A stretch of 64,000 nt of DNA from Pseudomonas fluorescens (GCF_001307155.1 NZ_CP012830.1:2804501-2868500), one strand, 5' to 3'. Counted from the stretch's first letter, positions 22,228 through 32,046 are shown. Notes: generated from the sequence alone by a model not told the origin. A program made the numbers and translations.

Positions 22228-23712
22228 ATGAGTGCAAGCAATCCAACCTTGATCACGTTCGTGATCTACATCGCGGCAATGGTGCTGATCGGCTTCATGG
22301 CCTATCGCTCCACCAACAACCTTTCTGACTACATTCTGGGTGGCCGCAGCCTGGGCAGCGTCGTGACCGCGCTTTCCGCGGGTGCCTCCGACATGAGTGG
22401 CTGGTTGTTGATGGGCCTGCCGGGCGCCATCTACATGTCGGGTCTGTCGGAAAGCTGGATCGCCATCGGCCTGATCGTCGGTGCGTACCTGAACTGGCTG
22501 TTCGTGGCCGGCCGGCTGCGCGTGCAGACTGAGCACAACGGCGATGCGCTGACGCTGCCGGACTACTTTTCCAGCCGTTTTGAAGACAAGAGCGGCTTGC
22601 TGCGGATCATCTCTGCTGTGGTGATCCTGGTGTTCTTCACCATTTATTGCGCCTCCGGCATCGTGGCTGGTGCCCGTCTGTTCGAGAGCACCTTCGGCAT
22701 GTCCTACGAGACTGCATTGTGGGCCGGCGCTGCGGCGACGATTGCCTACACCTTTGTCGGCGGGTTCCTGGCGGTGAGCTGGACTGACACCGTGCAAGCC
22801 ACGCTGATGATCTTCGCCCTGTTGCTGACACCGATCATCGTGCTGCTGGCTACCGGCGGTATCGACACCACCTTCCTGGCCATCGAAGCACAAGATCCAG
22901 GCAACTTCGACATGCTGAAAAACACCAGCTTCATCGGCATCATTTCGCTGATGGGCTGGGGGCTGGGCTACTTCGGTCAGCCGCACATCCTGGCGCGCTT
23001 CATGGCGGCGGATTCGGTCAAGTCGATTGCCAACGCCCGTCGCATCTCCATGACCTGGATGATCCTGTGCCTGGGCGGCACCGTGGCGGTTGGCTTCTTT
23101 GGTATCGCTTACTTCTCGGCGAACCCGGCCGTGGCAATGCCGGTAAGTGAAAACCACGAGCGCGTGTTCATCGAACTGGCCAAGATCCTGTTTAACCCGT
23201 GGATCGCCGGCGTGCTGCTGTCGGCCATTCTGGCTGCCGTGATGAGTACCCTGAGCTGCCAGTTGCTGGTGTGCTCGAGTGCCCTGACCGAAGACTTCTA
23301 CAAATCCTTCCTGCGTAAAAACGCTTCCCAGGTTGAACTGGTCTGGGTTGGTCGCGCGATGGTTCTGGCCGTTGCACTGATCGCCATCGCATTGGCTGCC
23401 AACCCGGAAAACCGTGTGCTGGGTCTGGTCAGCTACGCTTGGGCCGGCTTCGGTGCCGCGTTCGGTCCGGTGGTATTGATCTCGGTACTGTGGAAAGGCA
23501 TGACCCGTAACGGCGCACTCGCCGGCATCGTGGTCGGCGCACTCACCGTGATCGTCTGGAAGCACTTCAACCTGCTGGGGCTGTACGAAATCATCCCGGG
23601 CTTCATCTTCGCCAGCCTCGCTATTTTGCTGGTCAGCAAAATGGGTGTGCCGTCGGCCGGTATGCTGCAGCGTTTCGCTGCGGCGGAAAAAGATTTCCAC
23701 CTGAACAAGTGA
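22228..23712 (+). CDS. putP: Sodium/proline symporter PutP
   Basis: PutP is the high-affinity Na+/proline symporter of the SSS family, taking up proline for PutA. The 494-residue product has about thirteen membrane helices and the family motifs DYILGGRSLGSVVTALSAGA, SDMSGWLLMGLPGAIYMSGL, the helix-8 region GWGLGYFGQPHILARFMA and the AAVMSTLSCQLLVCSSALTE segment with the Na+-site Ser/Thr residues. The start at 22228 gives the standard MSASNPTLITFVIYI N-terminus; a frame start 20 codons upstream would add a hydrophilic leader. It is divergent from putA and probably controlled by PutA through the shared boxes. A strong terminator follows. Confidence 0.96.
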   Translation: MSASNPTLITFVIYIAAMVLIGFMAYRSTNNLSDYILGGRSLGSVVTALSAGASDMSGWLLMGLPGAIYMSGLSESWIAIGLIVGAYLNWLFVAGRLRVQTEHNGDALTLPDYFSSRFEDKSGLLRIISAVVILVFFTIYCASGIVAGARLFESTFGMSYETALWAGAAATIAYTFVGGFLAVSWTDTVQATLMIFALLLTPIIVLLATGGIDTTFLAIEAQDPGNFDMLKNTSFIGIISLMGWGLGYFGQPHILARFMAADSVKSIANARRISMTWMILCLGGTVAVGFFGIAYFSANPAVAMPVSENHERVFIELAKILFNPWIAGVLLSAILAAVMSTLSCQLLVCSSALTEDFYKSFLRKNASQVELVWVGRAMVLAVALIAIALAANPENRVLGLVSYAWAGFGAAFGPVVLISVLWKGMTRNGALAGIVVGALTVIVWKHFNLLGLYEIIPGFIFASLAILLVSKMGVPSAGMLQRFAAAEKDFHLNK

Positions 23713-23750
23713 TCGGATGAGCTGATGCTCTAATCCTTCGCTGAATAAAA

Positions 23751-23788
23751 ACGGCTCGCAGCCTTATGGATGCGGGCCGTTTTTTTTC
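23751..23788 (+). terminator. Rho-independent terminator of putP
   Basis: The stem ACGGCTCGCA...TGCGGGCCGT is followed by eight T residues, 39 bases past the putP stop. Confidence 0.85.
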
Positions 23789-23810
23789 CTCCGTGGTTCA
23801 GATTTGAAGA

Positions 23811-23882
23811 CGCCATCGCGGGCAAGCCTTGCTCCTACATACCACGCGTACCTGTAGGAGCAAGGCTTGCCCGCGATGGCGC
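23811..23882. repeat. REP doublet (REPIN-like inverted repeat)
   Basis: Arms CGCCATCGCGGGCAAGCCTT (continuing GCTCCTACA) and its complement flank a short centre; the arms are perfect over about 29 bases. This family differs from the GTGGCGAGG type. Together with the putP terminator and a 9-base inverted repeat (AAAAATCAG-N7-CTGATTTTT, 23958-23982) it fills the 341-base gap before vgrG; no gene is seen. Confidence 0.85.
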
Positions 23883-24053
23883 CAGAACCTTCAACACAGC
23901 CCGTCGGACAGGAATGTCTGTAGTAGTTCATCCCGATATCTGAAGGAAAATTCTCTAAAAAATCAGGGCAAATCTGATTTTTCTGACCCTCGATCTCCCC
24001 CCCTTGTCGCTCATGCAGAATCGCCCGCCTTCATTCTGCTTCAGAGGCATCGG

Positions 24054-26066
24054 ATGCTCACGTCTGCCCATCAACCGCATATCACGTTGACCCTCGACGG
24101 CGTCCAGAATGAGCTCAAAGTGCTTGAGTTCACGGGCAAGGAAGCCATCAGCCAACCCTATCGTTTCGACCTGGAACTGGTCAGTGAACGCCCGGACCTC
24201 GACCTCGAGAGCCTGCTGTATCGTCAGGCTTTTCTCGGTTTTGACGCGCAAGGCGCTGGTGTTCACGGTCAGGTTTATCGCATCGCCCAAGGCGATTCGG
24301 GCACGCGCCTGACTCGTTATCAGATCAGTCTGGTGCCGCGCCTGGCCTATCTTGGTCAACGCATCAACCAGAGAATCTTCCAGCATAAAAGCGTTCCCGA
24401 GATCATTGCTCTGGTGCTCAAGGATCACGGCATCTTGGGTGATGCATTCGAGTTACAGCTTGGCAGCCAATACCTCAAGCGCGAGTACTGCGTGCAATTC
24501 GCCGAAAGCGATCTGGAATTTATTCAGCGGTTGTGCGCCGAGATCGGCATTCACTACCACTTCCAGCACAGCCCGCACGGCCATCTGCTGGTGTTCGGTG
24601 ACGACCAGACAGTTTTCCGCCAACCGGCGCAGCCGACCCTTTACTTGCCAGGCAGCGGAATGGCCGCCGACCAGCCTGCGATCAAGCGCTTCAACGTCCG
24701 CCTGGAAACCCGCACCACCGCAGTCACCCGTCGCGACTATGACTTCCACAAACCCGGCCTGTTGCTGCAAAGCGCTGTCGACAGCGAGCAGCGTACGGTG
24801 CTGGAGGATTACCGCTATCCCGGTCAGTTCACCGATCGCGACCACGGCAAACACCTGGCGCAACGGGCGCTGGAGCGCCATGGCGCGGATTTCCGTCAGG
24901 CCGAAGGTCGCAGTGATCAATCGGCGTTGCTCACCGGCCATTTTCTGAAGATCGCCGAACACCCGCGCACAGAGTGGAATGACCTGTGGCTACTGACAGA
25001 AATTCAGCACCACGGCCGGCAACCGCAAGTGCTGGAAGAGTCCGCTGACAGCGGTGATTTTCAGGGGTATCGCAATACCTTTCTGGCGACGCCGTGGGAC
25101 GTACCGTTTCGTCCGCCTTTGGCCGAAAACAAGCCGCGGGTTCCGGGCTATCAGAACGCGGTCGTCACTGGGCCGACCGATAGCGAAATCCATTGCGACG
25201 AGTTTGGGCGGGTCAAGGTGCAATTTGCCTGGGACCGCGAAGGCCAGCGCAACGAACATTCCAGTTGTTGGCTGCGAGTCGCCAGTGGCTGGGCTCATGA
25301 CGGTTACGGCAGTGCGCTGATCCCGCGGGTAGGAATGGAAGTGTTGGTGGGGTTTGTCGATGCCGACCCGGACAAACCCTTGGTCATGGCGTGCTTGGCA
25401 AATGGGGCCAATTCGGTGCCGCTCGATCTGCCGGCAGACAAGACCCGCAGCATTTTTCGCAGCCAGAGCAGTCCTGGTGGCGGTGGTTACAACGAACTGC
25501 GCATTGAAGACCGCAAGGGCGCCGAGGAAATCTATCTGCGGGCCCAGCGCGACTGGACACAACACGTATTGCACGACTTGCACACGCAAGTGGGCAACCA
25601 GCGAAGTGTGGTGGTCGCGGGTCTCGATCGCCATGAACTGAAGGCTGACGAACAGCGCATCACCCACGGTCAGCGCCAAACCGAAGTGAAGCAGGACGAT
25701 CATCTGGTAGTGGTTGGCGACCGGCACATTCGGGTGACCAGTCAGGCGCTCAATGCCAGTCAGCAATTCCATGTCAGCGCCGGACAGCAAGTGGTCATCG
25801 ACGGTGGTGCCAGCGCGACCATTCAGGCGGGTGGGCAGTGGATCAACATCAGCGCTGCCGGGATCTTCAGCAGTGTGCCGATTCAGCTGGGTGGCGCGCC
25901 GATGGTGGCGATGGTTGCTGCTGCGCCGAAGTCGCTGGACGTTCCATTGAAACTCGCCGCAACTCCAATTGCGCTGCTGAGCGCCGCACAGATTCTGAGC
26001 CTGAAAAGCGACGCGCCGTTCTGCGAAGAATGCGAGCGCTGCAAGGAGGGTGTCTGTGCAGCCTGA
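24054..26066 (+). CDS. vgrG: Type VI secretion spike protein VgrG with a cysteine-rich C-terminal tail
   Basis: The 670-residue VgrG starts the effector cassette. The gp27-like part covers about residues 1-370 (HITLTLDGVQNELKVLEFTG, EYCVQFAESDLEFIQRLCAE), the gp5 OB domain follows (SEIHCDEFGRVKVQFAWDRE, WLRVASGWAHDGYGSALIPR), then a DUF2345-like beta-helix (NELRIEDRKGAEEIYLRAQR). The C-terminus ends in PFCEECERCKEGVCAA, with four cysteines that could bind metal or contact the cargo. The ATG at 24054 has AGAGG upstream; the long upstream frame is noncoding by similarity. The last 11 bases overlap the DUF4123 gene. The cassette order vgrG-DUF4123-rhs-immunity shows that this spike delivers the Rhs effector. 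Confidence 0.96.
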   Translation: MLTSAHQPHITLTLDGVQNELKVLEFTGKEAISQPYRFDLELVSERPDLDLESLLYRQAFLGFDAQGAGVHGQVYRIAQGDSGTRLTRYQISLVPRLAYLGQRINQRIFQHKSVPEIIALVLKDHGILGDAFELQLGSQYLKREYCVQFAESDLEFIQRLCAEIGIHYHFQHSPHGHLLVFGDDQTVFRQPAQPTLYLPGSGMAADQPAIKRFNVRLETRTTAVTRRDYDFHKPGLLLQSAVDSEQRTVLEDYRYPGQFTDRDHGKHLAQRALERHGADFRQAEGRSDQSALLTGHFLKIAEHPRTEWNDLWLLTEIQHHGRQPQVLEESADSGDFQGYRNTFLATPWDVPFRPPLAENKPRVPGYQNAVVTGPTDSEIHCDEFGRVKVQFAWDREGQRNEHSSCWLRVASGWAHDGYGSALIPRVGMEVLVGFVDADPDKPLVMACLANGANSVPLDLPADKTRSIFRSQSSPGGGGYNELRIEDRKGAEEIYLRAQRDWTQHVLHDLHTQVGNQRSVVVAGLDRHELKADEQRITHGQRQTEVKQDDHLVVVGDRHIRVTSQALNASQQFHVSAGQQVVIDGGASATIQAGGQWINISAAGIFSSVPIQLGGAPMVAMVAAAPKSLDVPLKLAATPIALLSAAQILSLKSDAPFCEECERCKEGVCAA

Positions 26067-26793
26067 TGCCTTGTCACCTCGTGCCTGGCTGGAGCGCCAT
26101 CCGCTGAAACCTTCCGAGCAGTTGTTCGCGGTGTTCGGCAATGCGAGCTCTGCCGAGCCCCTTAAAGCCTGGCAACGCTCGATCACTACGCAAGCACCGA
26201 GCGCCATCTGGGCCGACAGCGCATACGCCGAGTGGATGTCGGTGATGCCCTATGTCGGCATCGTCGCTGCGGACAGTGAGTTTCTGGAGTGGGTCGCCAC
26301 TACCGAGTCTCGCGACTGGGGTTGGCTGGCGGTGTCCTCTGCTCCTCAAGAGGCTTTGGTCGACCATCTGCGCAGCCTTACGCAAGCCCTGTTACCCAAC
26401 GGCAACGCAGTATTTTTCCGTTTCTGGGACGGACGTTATTTGCTGCCGATTCTTCAGTCTGCACAGGTTGATGTCGCTCAACTGATGCCGCCGATCAGGC
26501 GTTGCCTGATCAATGGGCGGGCCCTGGAAGTCGGTGGCTGTGCACTGAAAACATCGAGGGTTTTTCCATGGTGGGAAATTCCTGGCGCGCTATTGGAACA
26601 ACTCGCGGTGCAGTCTGCCGCCACCCGAATCAACAACCTGCTGACGTGGCTGAGCGACGATCGCCCGGACCTGTACGAAGCGTTTTCCGAAAGCATTTTA
26701 CGGCACAAAGTCGCGATCTTTCTTGACGCACCTGACCTGCCTCAAGCACCGAAAACTGCCTTGGTGGAGTTCCTGATGGCGGAGCTGAACTGA
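26056..26793 (+). CDS. DUF4123 effector chaperone/adaptor for VgrG loading
   Basis: DUF4123 (TAP-1/TEC) proteins bind an effector and load it on the cognate VgrG tip without being secreted. The 245-residue product has the family pattern: an aromatic-rich N-terminal lobe (LFAVFGNAS, PYVGIVAADSEFLEWVATTE), the AVFFRFWDGRYLLPIL segment typical of DUF4123, and a helical C-terminal lobe (TRINNLLTWLSDDRPDLYEA). The GTG at 26056 is chosen because AGGAGG ends six bases upstream; the GTG at 26050 is too close to it. It overlaps vgrG by 11 bases and the rhs start by one base (TGATG), so translation is coupled through the cassette. Confidence 0.85.
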   Translation: MQPDALSPRAWLERHPLKPSEQLFAVFGNASSAEPLKAWQRSITTQAPSAIWADSAYAEWMSVMPYVGIVAADSEFLEWVATTESRDWGWLAVSSAPQEALVDHLRSLTQALLPNGNAVFFRFWDGRYLLPILQSAQVDVAQLMPPIRRCLINGRALEVGGCALKTSRVFPWWEIPGALLEQLAVQSAATRINNLLTWLSDDRPDLYEAFSESILRHKVAIFLDAPDLPQAPKTALVEFLMAELN

Positions 26794-29700
26794 TGGATCA
26801 GATCGCACGTATCGAGCAAGAGCTCGACAGCTTTAAAGACACCCTCAGCCTCTACCGCGAACAACTCAACCGCTGGTTTATCAGAGCCGCAGACAAAGCT
26901 AGCCACGCTGCCGACCTGCCGTCGTTGATGGGCATGGAGCGGCAGATCAAGTTCGGCAGCACGACCGCCGCGGTGAGCAGCGGCGATGACGATTTCATTT
27001 CCAGTGTGGCGCAGTGTCCGGCCGGCGGCCTGTTGCAGATCGAGAGCAAGTTCGAATCGGTCTACGACGTTCCCTTGGGGAATATTCAGGTCGATGTGAT
27101 TGCCGTGGAGGGCGGTGAAAAGACGCCGGTCCTGCTGGATGAAAACGGCAAAGGGACGTTTAAGGGGATCGCCGGGAAGTTCTATCGCGTTCATGTCCAG
27201 AGCGGAGTGACACCGGAGCAAGTCGATGAGCTTTTTGATGCTTATGACGGATTGACCGATGAGCTGGAAACCTGGCTGCGCAACGAGTGGGAAGGGCTCA
27301 AGCCGCAGTGGTCGCAGCAGTCGGCGTCGGCATCGCTGGCGGCGGTGGGCAATGGAATGCTCGCGGGCAGTTGGGCGGCGATTCAGGGTGTCTGGGATGG
27401 GATTGGCGAGCTGAGCGACATCTTGAAGAATCCCGAAGCCTTTGTCGAAAAGCTTGGGGACAGCGCCCGGCAACTGGCTGATCTGGCCGAAAGCGCTCCG
27501 GACTTGATGGAAAAAGCCATGCTGCTGGCCAGTGATGAAGCGGCGCTGTGTTTGTTGATGCGCACCGCAGCACTGTGGCTGGAAATGTTGCCACCGACGC
27601 AACTGGCCGGCACCTCGGCCGAGGCCATTTCCAAGGTGGTGGTTGGTTTGATCATCGACCTGCTGATTGGCTTGGTGCTGAGCGTGGTCGGCATCGGTGT
27701 TGCCTGGTTGACGGTGCGCCTGGCCAAGTACGGCCCGCAGATTTTTCAGGCAGCCATGGGTTTCGTGAGGTCGATGATCACGATCATCAACAACTTCATG
27801 ACCTACGTTGACCGCTACAAAAAAGTCGCCGCACGGGGTGTCGTAGCGGGCCTGAAAAAAGGTCGGATGCAACTGCGCTGGAATGGCCGCAAAAACTCCA
27901 CGCTGAATAAACACGAACCTCACGTCGACGTCCCGGCGCAGGCGAAAAACCCCAACGGCGACAGCGCCGATTCGGCAGATAAAACCGCCACCAACAAATG
28001 CCCGGTGTCGATGGTCACTGGCGAAGAACTGCTGACCCTGGTCGATGGTTCGCTCGACGGGATTCTGCCGTTCGACTTCACCCGGCTCTATCGCACCAGC
28101 GCCGCCGAGATCGATAGCGGACTGGGCTTTGGCTGGAGCCATTCGCTGGCGCACCGCCTGGAAATCGATGGCGACAACGTCATCTGGATCGACCACGAAA
28201 ACCGTCGTACGGCATTCCCGTTACCGAACGTCGAGCGCCCGGCGATCCATAACAGTCTCGCGCGGGCGGCGATTTATCTGGGTGATGAGCCCGAGGAACT
28301 GATCCTCGCCCAGGCCGGCGACGACGCGCGTTTTTATCACTTTCATAACGGCCGGCTGACGACCGTCAGCGACGCTTACAACAACCGATTGCGCATCACC
28401 CGCGACCGTCAGGAACGCATCAAGCGCCTCGATAACGGCGTGGGCCGCGCCTTGCTGTTGCGCTATGACCGCAGACATTTGATCGCCGTCGATTACCAGC
28501 GTTTTGTCCCGGCTCCAACCCTCGACGAGGCGTGGCACACCGAGCAGACGCTGGTCAATTATCGCTACGACGAACGCGATCAACTGATCGAAGCGACCAA
28601 CGCCGCAGGCGAAAGCGAGCGCTACGACTACGACGATCAGCAGGTCATTTTGCAGCGGCAATTGGCCGGTGGCGCGAGCTTTTTCTGGGAGTGGGAAAGG
28701 TCCGGCAAGGCTGCCAGATGCATTCGGCACTGGGCGTCGTTTTCGCAGATGGACGCGCAGTACGTCTGGGATGACCAGGGCGGTGTCACTGTCCTGAATA
28801 TCGATGGCAGCGAAGAGGTTTACGTCCATGACGATCGGGCGCGGCTAGTGCGCAAGGTCGACCTGGAAGGTGGCGAACATCTCAAGGCCTACGATGACAA
28901 AGGTCGGCTGATTGCCGAGCAGGATCCGCTGGGGGCCGTCACTGAGTACCGTTACGACGAGGTTGGACGGCTTGTCGCGCTGATTCCACCAGAAGACGAA
29001 CCGACGGCCTACGAATACCGCGACGGTTTCCTGCATGCGCGGTATCGCGGTAAAGCCGTGTGGAAGTATCAGCGCAATGCTCAGGGAGACGTCACTGAAG
29101 CGACCGATCCCGACGGGCATGTCACGCATTACCACTACGACACTCGGGGGCGGCTGCTGTCGATCCGTTATCCGGACACCAGTCGGCATGTGTTCGTCTG
29201 GAACGGCTTGGGGCAACTGCTCGAAGAAACGTTGCCAGACGGTGGCCAGCGTCGGTTTTCCTATGATGCTTTGGGGCGGCAGATTACCCGGCAGGACGAA
29301 CACGGTGCCGTCACCCACTACCAATGGGATGCCGTCGGAAGGCTGATTCAGACAACACTTCCCAGCGGTGCCAGCCGCGCCTTCAGCTACAACGCCTACG
29401 GAAAAATCATCGCCGAACGCGATGAGCAGGGCCAGGTCACGCGCTATGAATACGCCGACGACCTGCACCTGGTCAGCCGTCGAATCAATGCCGACGGCAC
29501 ACAACTGCGTTATCGCTACGACAACGCGCTGTTGTTGCTGACAGAAATCGAGAACGAATCCGGCGAAAAGTATCAGCTGGACTACACACCCAATGGCCTG
29601 ATCCGACAGGAAACCGGTTTCGACGGCCGCCGCACGGCCTATGCCTACGACCTCAACGGCCATCTGCTGGAGAAAACCGAGTTCGGCGATGACGGCTCAA

Positions 29701-31577
29701 CGCTGATCACCACCTACCAGCGGGACTCGGCAGGACGACTGCTGGTCAAGACGCTGCCCGATGGCGTCAACGTCGAGTATGGCTACGACGGTCTCGGCCG
29801 ACTGGTCAGCGTCGATGACGGTCACGACCACCCGTTGGAGTTCGAGTACGACCAGCAGGACCGCCTGATCACCGAACATCAGGGTTGGGGCACCTTGCGT
29901 TATGGCTACGACGCCTGCGGCCAGCTCAATCGCCTGCGCTTGCCGGACAACAGCACACTCGATTATCACCACGCCAAGGGCGGCGCGCTCAGCGCTATCG
30001 ACCTCAACGGCACACGGCTGACCACGCACGTCTTTAACGCAGGGCGTGAGCGACAACGCCAGCAAGGCCAACTGCTTAGCCAGTACCACCATGACGAACA
30101 GGGCCGGTTGCAATCCCACGCGGTCAACCAGTCAGACCGCCCGCTGTACATGCGCCACTACAGTTATGCGGTCAATGGCAACCTGGCTGCCATCGCTGAC
30201 AGTCGCCACGGTCAGCGCAGCTATTACTACGACGCGCTCAACCGCCTGACCCGCGTACGCCATGCCCGCGGCGAACCCGCGCAAAGCTTTGAGCACGACC
30301 CGGCCGGCAACCTGCAAATGCACGATCGCCCGGGCCTGGCGACGATCAAAGGCAACCGCCTGCTGCTGCAAGGCGACCGCCATTACGACTACGACGCCTT
30401 CGGCAACCTGATCTTTGAGCGCCGCGGCACCGGGCAGAAACTCGTCACCGAATACCGCTACGACTGCCAGCACCGGTTGATCGGCATCACGCTGCCGGAT
30501 GGCAAAACTGCCAGCTACCGCTATGACGCCTTCGGTCGGCGCATCGCCAAAACCGTCGATGGCCACACCACCGAGTTCTTCTGGCAAGGCGACAACCTCG
30601 TCGCCGAACGCGGCAAAGAACACTACCGCAGCTACGTCTACGAACCCGGCAGCTTCCGCCCCCTGGCCATGCTCGACGGCTTCGGTCCGCGCAAGGCCTG
30701 TCCGTTCTACTACCAACTCGACCACCTCGGCACCCCGCAGGAACTGACGGATTACAGCGGCGAGATCGTCTGGTCGGCGACCTACAAGGCCTACGGAAAA
30801 CTCGCCAGCCTGAAGCACTTCGGTGAAGAACAACTCGAGCAGCCATTGCGCTTTCAGGGGCAGTACTTCGATGCCGAAAGCGGCCTGCACTACAACCGCC
30901 ATCGCTACTACAATCCGGACATCGGCCGCTACCTGACGCCCGACCCGATCAAATTGGCGGGCGGGCTAAACGGCTACCAGTACACCCCGAATCCAACGGG
31001 GTGGATTGACCCGTTGGGGTTGAACGGAAATTGTCCGCCACCGAACAAGCCAGATTGTAAGGCGCCGGATGATGTGGGTGGCGCGGCGGTTGATGAGGGT
31101 GAGCCGCCACTGCCGAAGCTGACGGGTGAGCAGCGGCGGGAGAGGATTGATGAGTTGGCAGAAGGCGTTGCTTTTCGGCGCTTGGAAGAAATGGAGAGAT
31201 CCATTAGAGGTGCCCACTTTTTGCAAAAGCATGGTAAGCAAACGACATTAGAAGCTCAGCGCGAACGGGCGATAACGGGAAGAAATCCAACAACAGGTAT
31301 CGTTGAAACGTACGATAATGGCAGGAAGGCGGGGCTGCCAAAAATACCAAGTGCTGCGACTAGGTTTACAAGCTATAGAGATCAGCTAAATGCAATATAT
31401 CGTGCACAGCTAATACTTAAGCGTAACGATCTGGCGGCTTCTAAAGAGCCGATGAATATGGGTAAGCAGATTGGAGAAGGCTATAAGCGCGGGGGAGTGG
31501 AGTACGGGAGGCAAACTAACGCCGTAGTCATTTTGAACAGAAATGGTGATCCAATAACTTCTTATACGGATTTTTGA
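26793..31577 (+). CDS. rhs: Rhs-repeat type VI effector with C-terminal toxin domain
   Basis: The 1594-residue protein is a polymorphic Rhs toxin. The N-terminal 400 residues contain a helical segment and a strong hydrophobic stretch (VVVGLIIDLLIGLVLSVVGI, about 282-302) that could insert in the target membrane; no PAAR domain is recognised. The Rhs shell starts at CPVSMVTGEELLTLVDGS and consists of many YD repeats (for example YRYDERDQLIEATNAAGE). It ends with the core motif RYLTPDPIKLAGG and the DPLGLN cleavage-type motif at residues 1406-1411. The remaining 183 residues are the toxin: HFLQKHGKQTTLEAQ, ATRFTSYRDQLNAI, MGKQIGEGYKRGG and a terminal VVILNRNGDPITSYTDF. This pattern suggests a nuclease of the BECR/CdiA-CT RNase kind, which is inference. 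Base composition falls sharply in AT-rich direction after about 31170. Confidence 0.95.
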   Translation: MDQIARIEQELDSFKDTLSLYREQLNRWFIRAADKASHAADLPSLMGMERQIKFGSTTAAVSSGDDDFISSVAQCPAGGLLQIESKFESVYDVPLGNIQVDVIAVEGGEKTPVLLDENGKGTFKGIAGKFYRVHVQSGVTPEQVDELFDAYDGLTDELETWLRNEWEGLKPQWSQQSASASLAAVGNGMLAGSWAAIQGVWDGIGELSDILKNPEAFVEKLGDSARQLADLAESAPDLMEKAMLLASDEAALCLLMRTAALWLEMLPPTQLAGTSAEAISKVVVGLIIDLLIGLVLSVVGIGVAWLTVRLAKYGPQIFQAAMGFVRSMITIINNFMTYVDRYKKVAARGVVAGLKKGRMQLRWNGRKNSTLNKHEPHVDVPAQAKNPNGDSADSADKTATNKCPVSMVTGEELLTLVDGSLDGILPFDFTRLYRTSAAEIDSGLGFGWSHSLAHRLEIDGDNVIWIDHENRRTAFPLPNVERPAIHNSLARAAIYLGDEPEELILAQAGDDARFYHFHNGRLTTVSDAYNNRLRITRDRQERIKRLDNGVGRALLLRYDRRHLIAVDYQRFVPAPTLDEAWHTEQTLVNYRYDERDQLIEATNAAGESERYDYDDQQVILQRQLAGGASFFWEWERSGKAARCIRHWASFSQMDAQYVWDDQGGVTVLNIDGSEEVYVHDDRARLVRKVDLEGGEHLKAYDDKGRLIAEQDPLGAVTEYRYDEVGRLVALIPPEDEPTAYEYRDGFLHARYRGKAVWKYQRNAQGDVTEATDPDGHVTHYHYDTRGRLLSIRYPDTSRHVFVWNGLGQLLEETLPDGGQRRFSYDALGRQITRQDEHGAVTHYQWDAVGRLIQTTLPSGASRAFSYNAYGKIIAERDEQGQVTRYEYADDLHLVSRRINADGTQLRYRYDNALLLLTEIENESGEKYQLDYTPNGLIRQETGFDGRRTAYAYDLNGHLLEKTEFGDDGSTLITTYQRDSAGRLLVKTLPDGVNVEYGYDGLGRLVSVDDGHDHPLEFEYDQQDRLITEHQGWGTLRYGYDACGQLNRLRLPDNSTLDYHHAKGGALSAIDLNGTRLTTHVFNAGRERQRQQGQLLSQYHHDEQGRLQSHAVNQSDRPLYMRHYSYAVNGNLAAIADSRHGQRSYYYDALNRLTRVRHARGEPAQSFEHDPAGNLQMHDRPGLATIKGNRLLLQGDRHYDYDAFGNLIFERRGTGQKLVTEYRYDCQHRLIGITLPDGKTASYRYDAFGRRIAKTVDGHTTEFFWQGDNLVAERGKEHYRSYVYEPGSFRPLAMLDGFGPRKACPFYYQLDHLGTPQELTDYSGEIVWSATYKAYGKLASLKHFGEEQLEQPLRFQGQYFDAESGLHYNRHRYYNPDIGRYLTPDPIKLAGGLNGYQYTPNPTGWIDPLGLNGNCPPPNKPDCKAPDDVGGAAVDEGEPPLPKLTGEQRRERIDELAEGVAFRRLEEMERSIRGAHFLQKHGKQTTLEAQRERAITGRNPTTGIVETYDNGRKAGLPKIPSAATRFTSYRDQLNAIYRAQLILKRNDLAASKEPMNMGKQIGEGYKRGGVEYGRQTNAVVILNRNGDPITSYTDF

Positions 31578-31579
31578 TT

Positions 31580-31936
31580 ATGAAACGTGCGCCTAAACTG
31601 TCTATCTTGCGGGGCTTACTGTTCCTCTTTGATATTGATAATGTTGACGATCCTGAAAGAGAGGAAGTCATAGTTTCGAAGAATGTGAATGATAGGGTTG
31701 AGCTTGCTCAGTTATTTGATTTGCTGATGAGGTCGGAATTTATTTCCTTTAGTGATGGTGATCGAGAGTGGTATATCGACACATTGAAATACTACCTGGG
31801 TACCGATGAGAACTTTGACTCCATCTTCACCAAAATAACGACTTATTTTGATGAAGATGTTGAAGATCAACGTCAATTTATGCAGGTGCTTTTGGAGTGT
31901 TTGATGCGCTATCAGTCCGAACTATTGCAACGGTAA
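31580..31936 (+). CDS. Probable immunity protein of the Rhs toxin
   Basis: The 118-residue, acidic, mostly helical protein (MKRAPKLSILRGLLFLFDID) begins two bases after the rhs stop. Position, small size, acidic charge (for example DNVDDPEREE and TYFDEDVEDQ) and AT-rich codon use identical to the toxin tip are those of cognate immunity genes in Rhs cassettes. I do not recognise the family. It should bind the toxin domain in the cytoplasm and protect the producer and its kin. The ATG at 31580 is preferred over a TTG at 31574 that overlaps the rhs stop. Confidence 0.75.
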   Translation: MKRAPKLSILRGLLFLFDIDNVDDPEREEVIVSKNVNDRVELAQLFDLLMRSEFISFSDGDREWYIDTLKYYLGTDENFDSIFTKITTYFDEDVEDQRQFMQVLLECLMRYQSELLQR

Positions 31937-32046
31937 TAGGTGTATGAGCATTTGGCGGAATGAGATTGTAGATTTACGACCGCTTCGCGCTCGATCGCCG
32001 GCAGGCCATGGGTATCTACATATTTTTCAGTTCTGCTCAGATCACT

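Noticed and set aside
23829..24053. N-terminal extension of the second VgrG
   Set aside because: The 75 extra codons run through a REP element and resemble no VgrG; the start at 24054 has a ribosome site.
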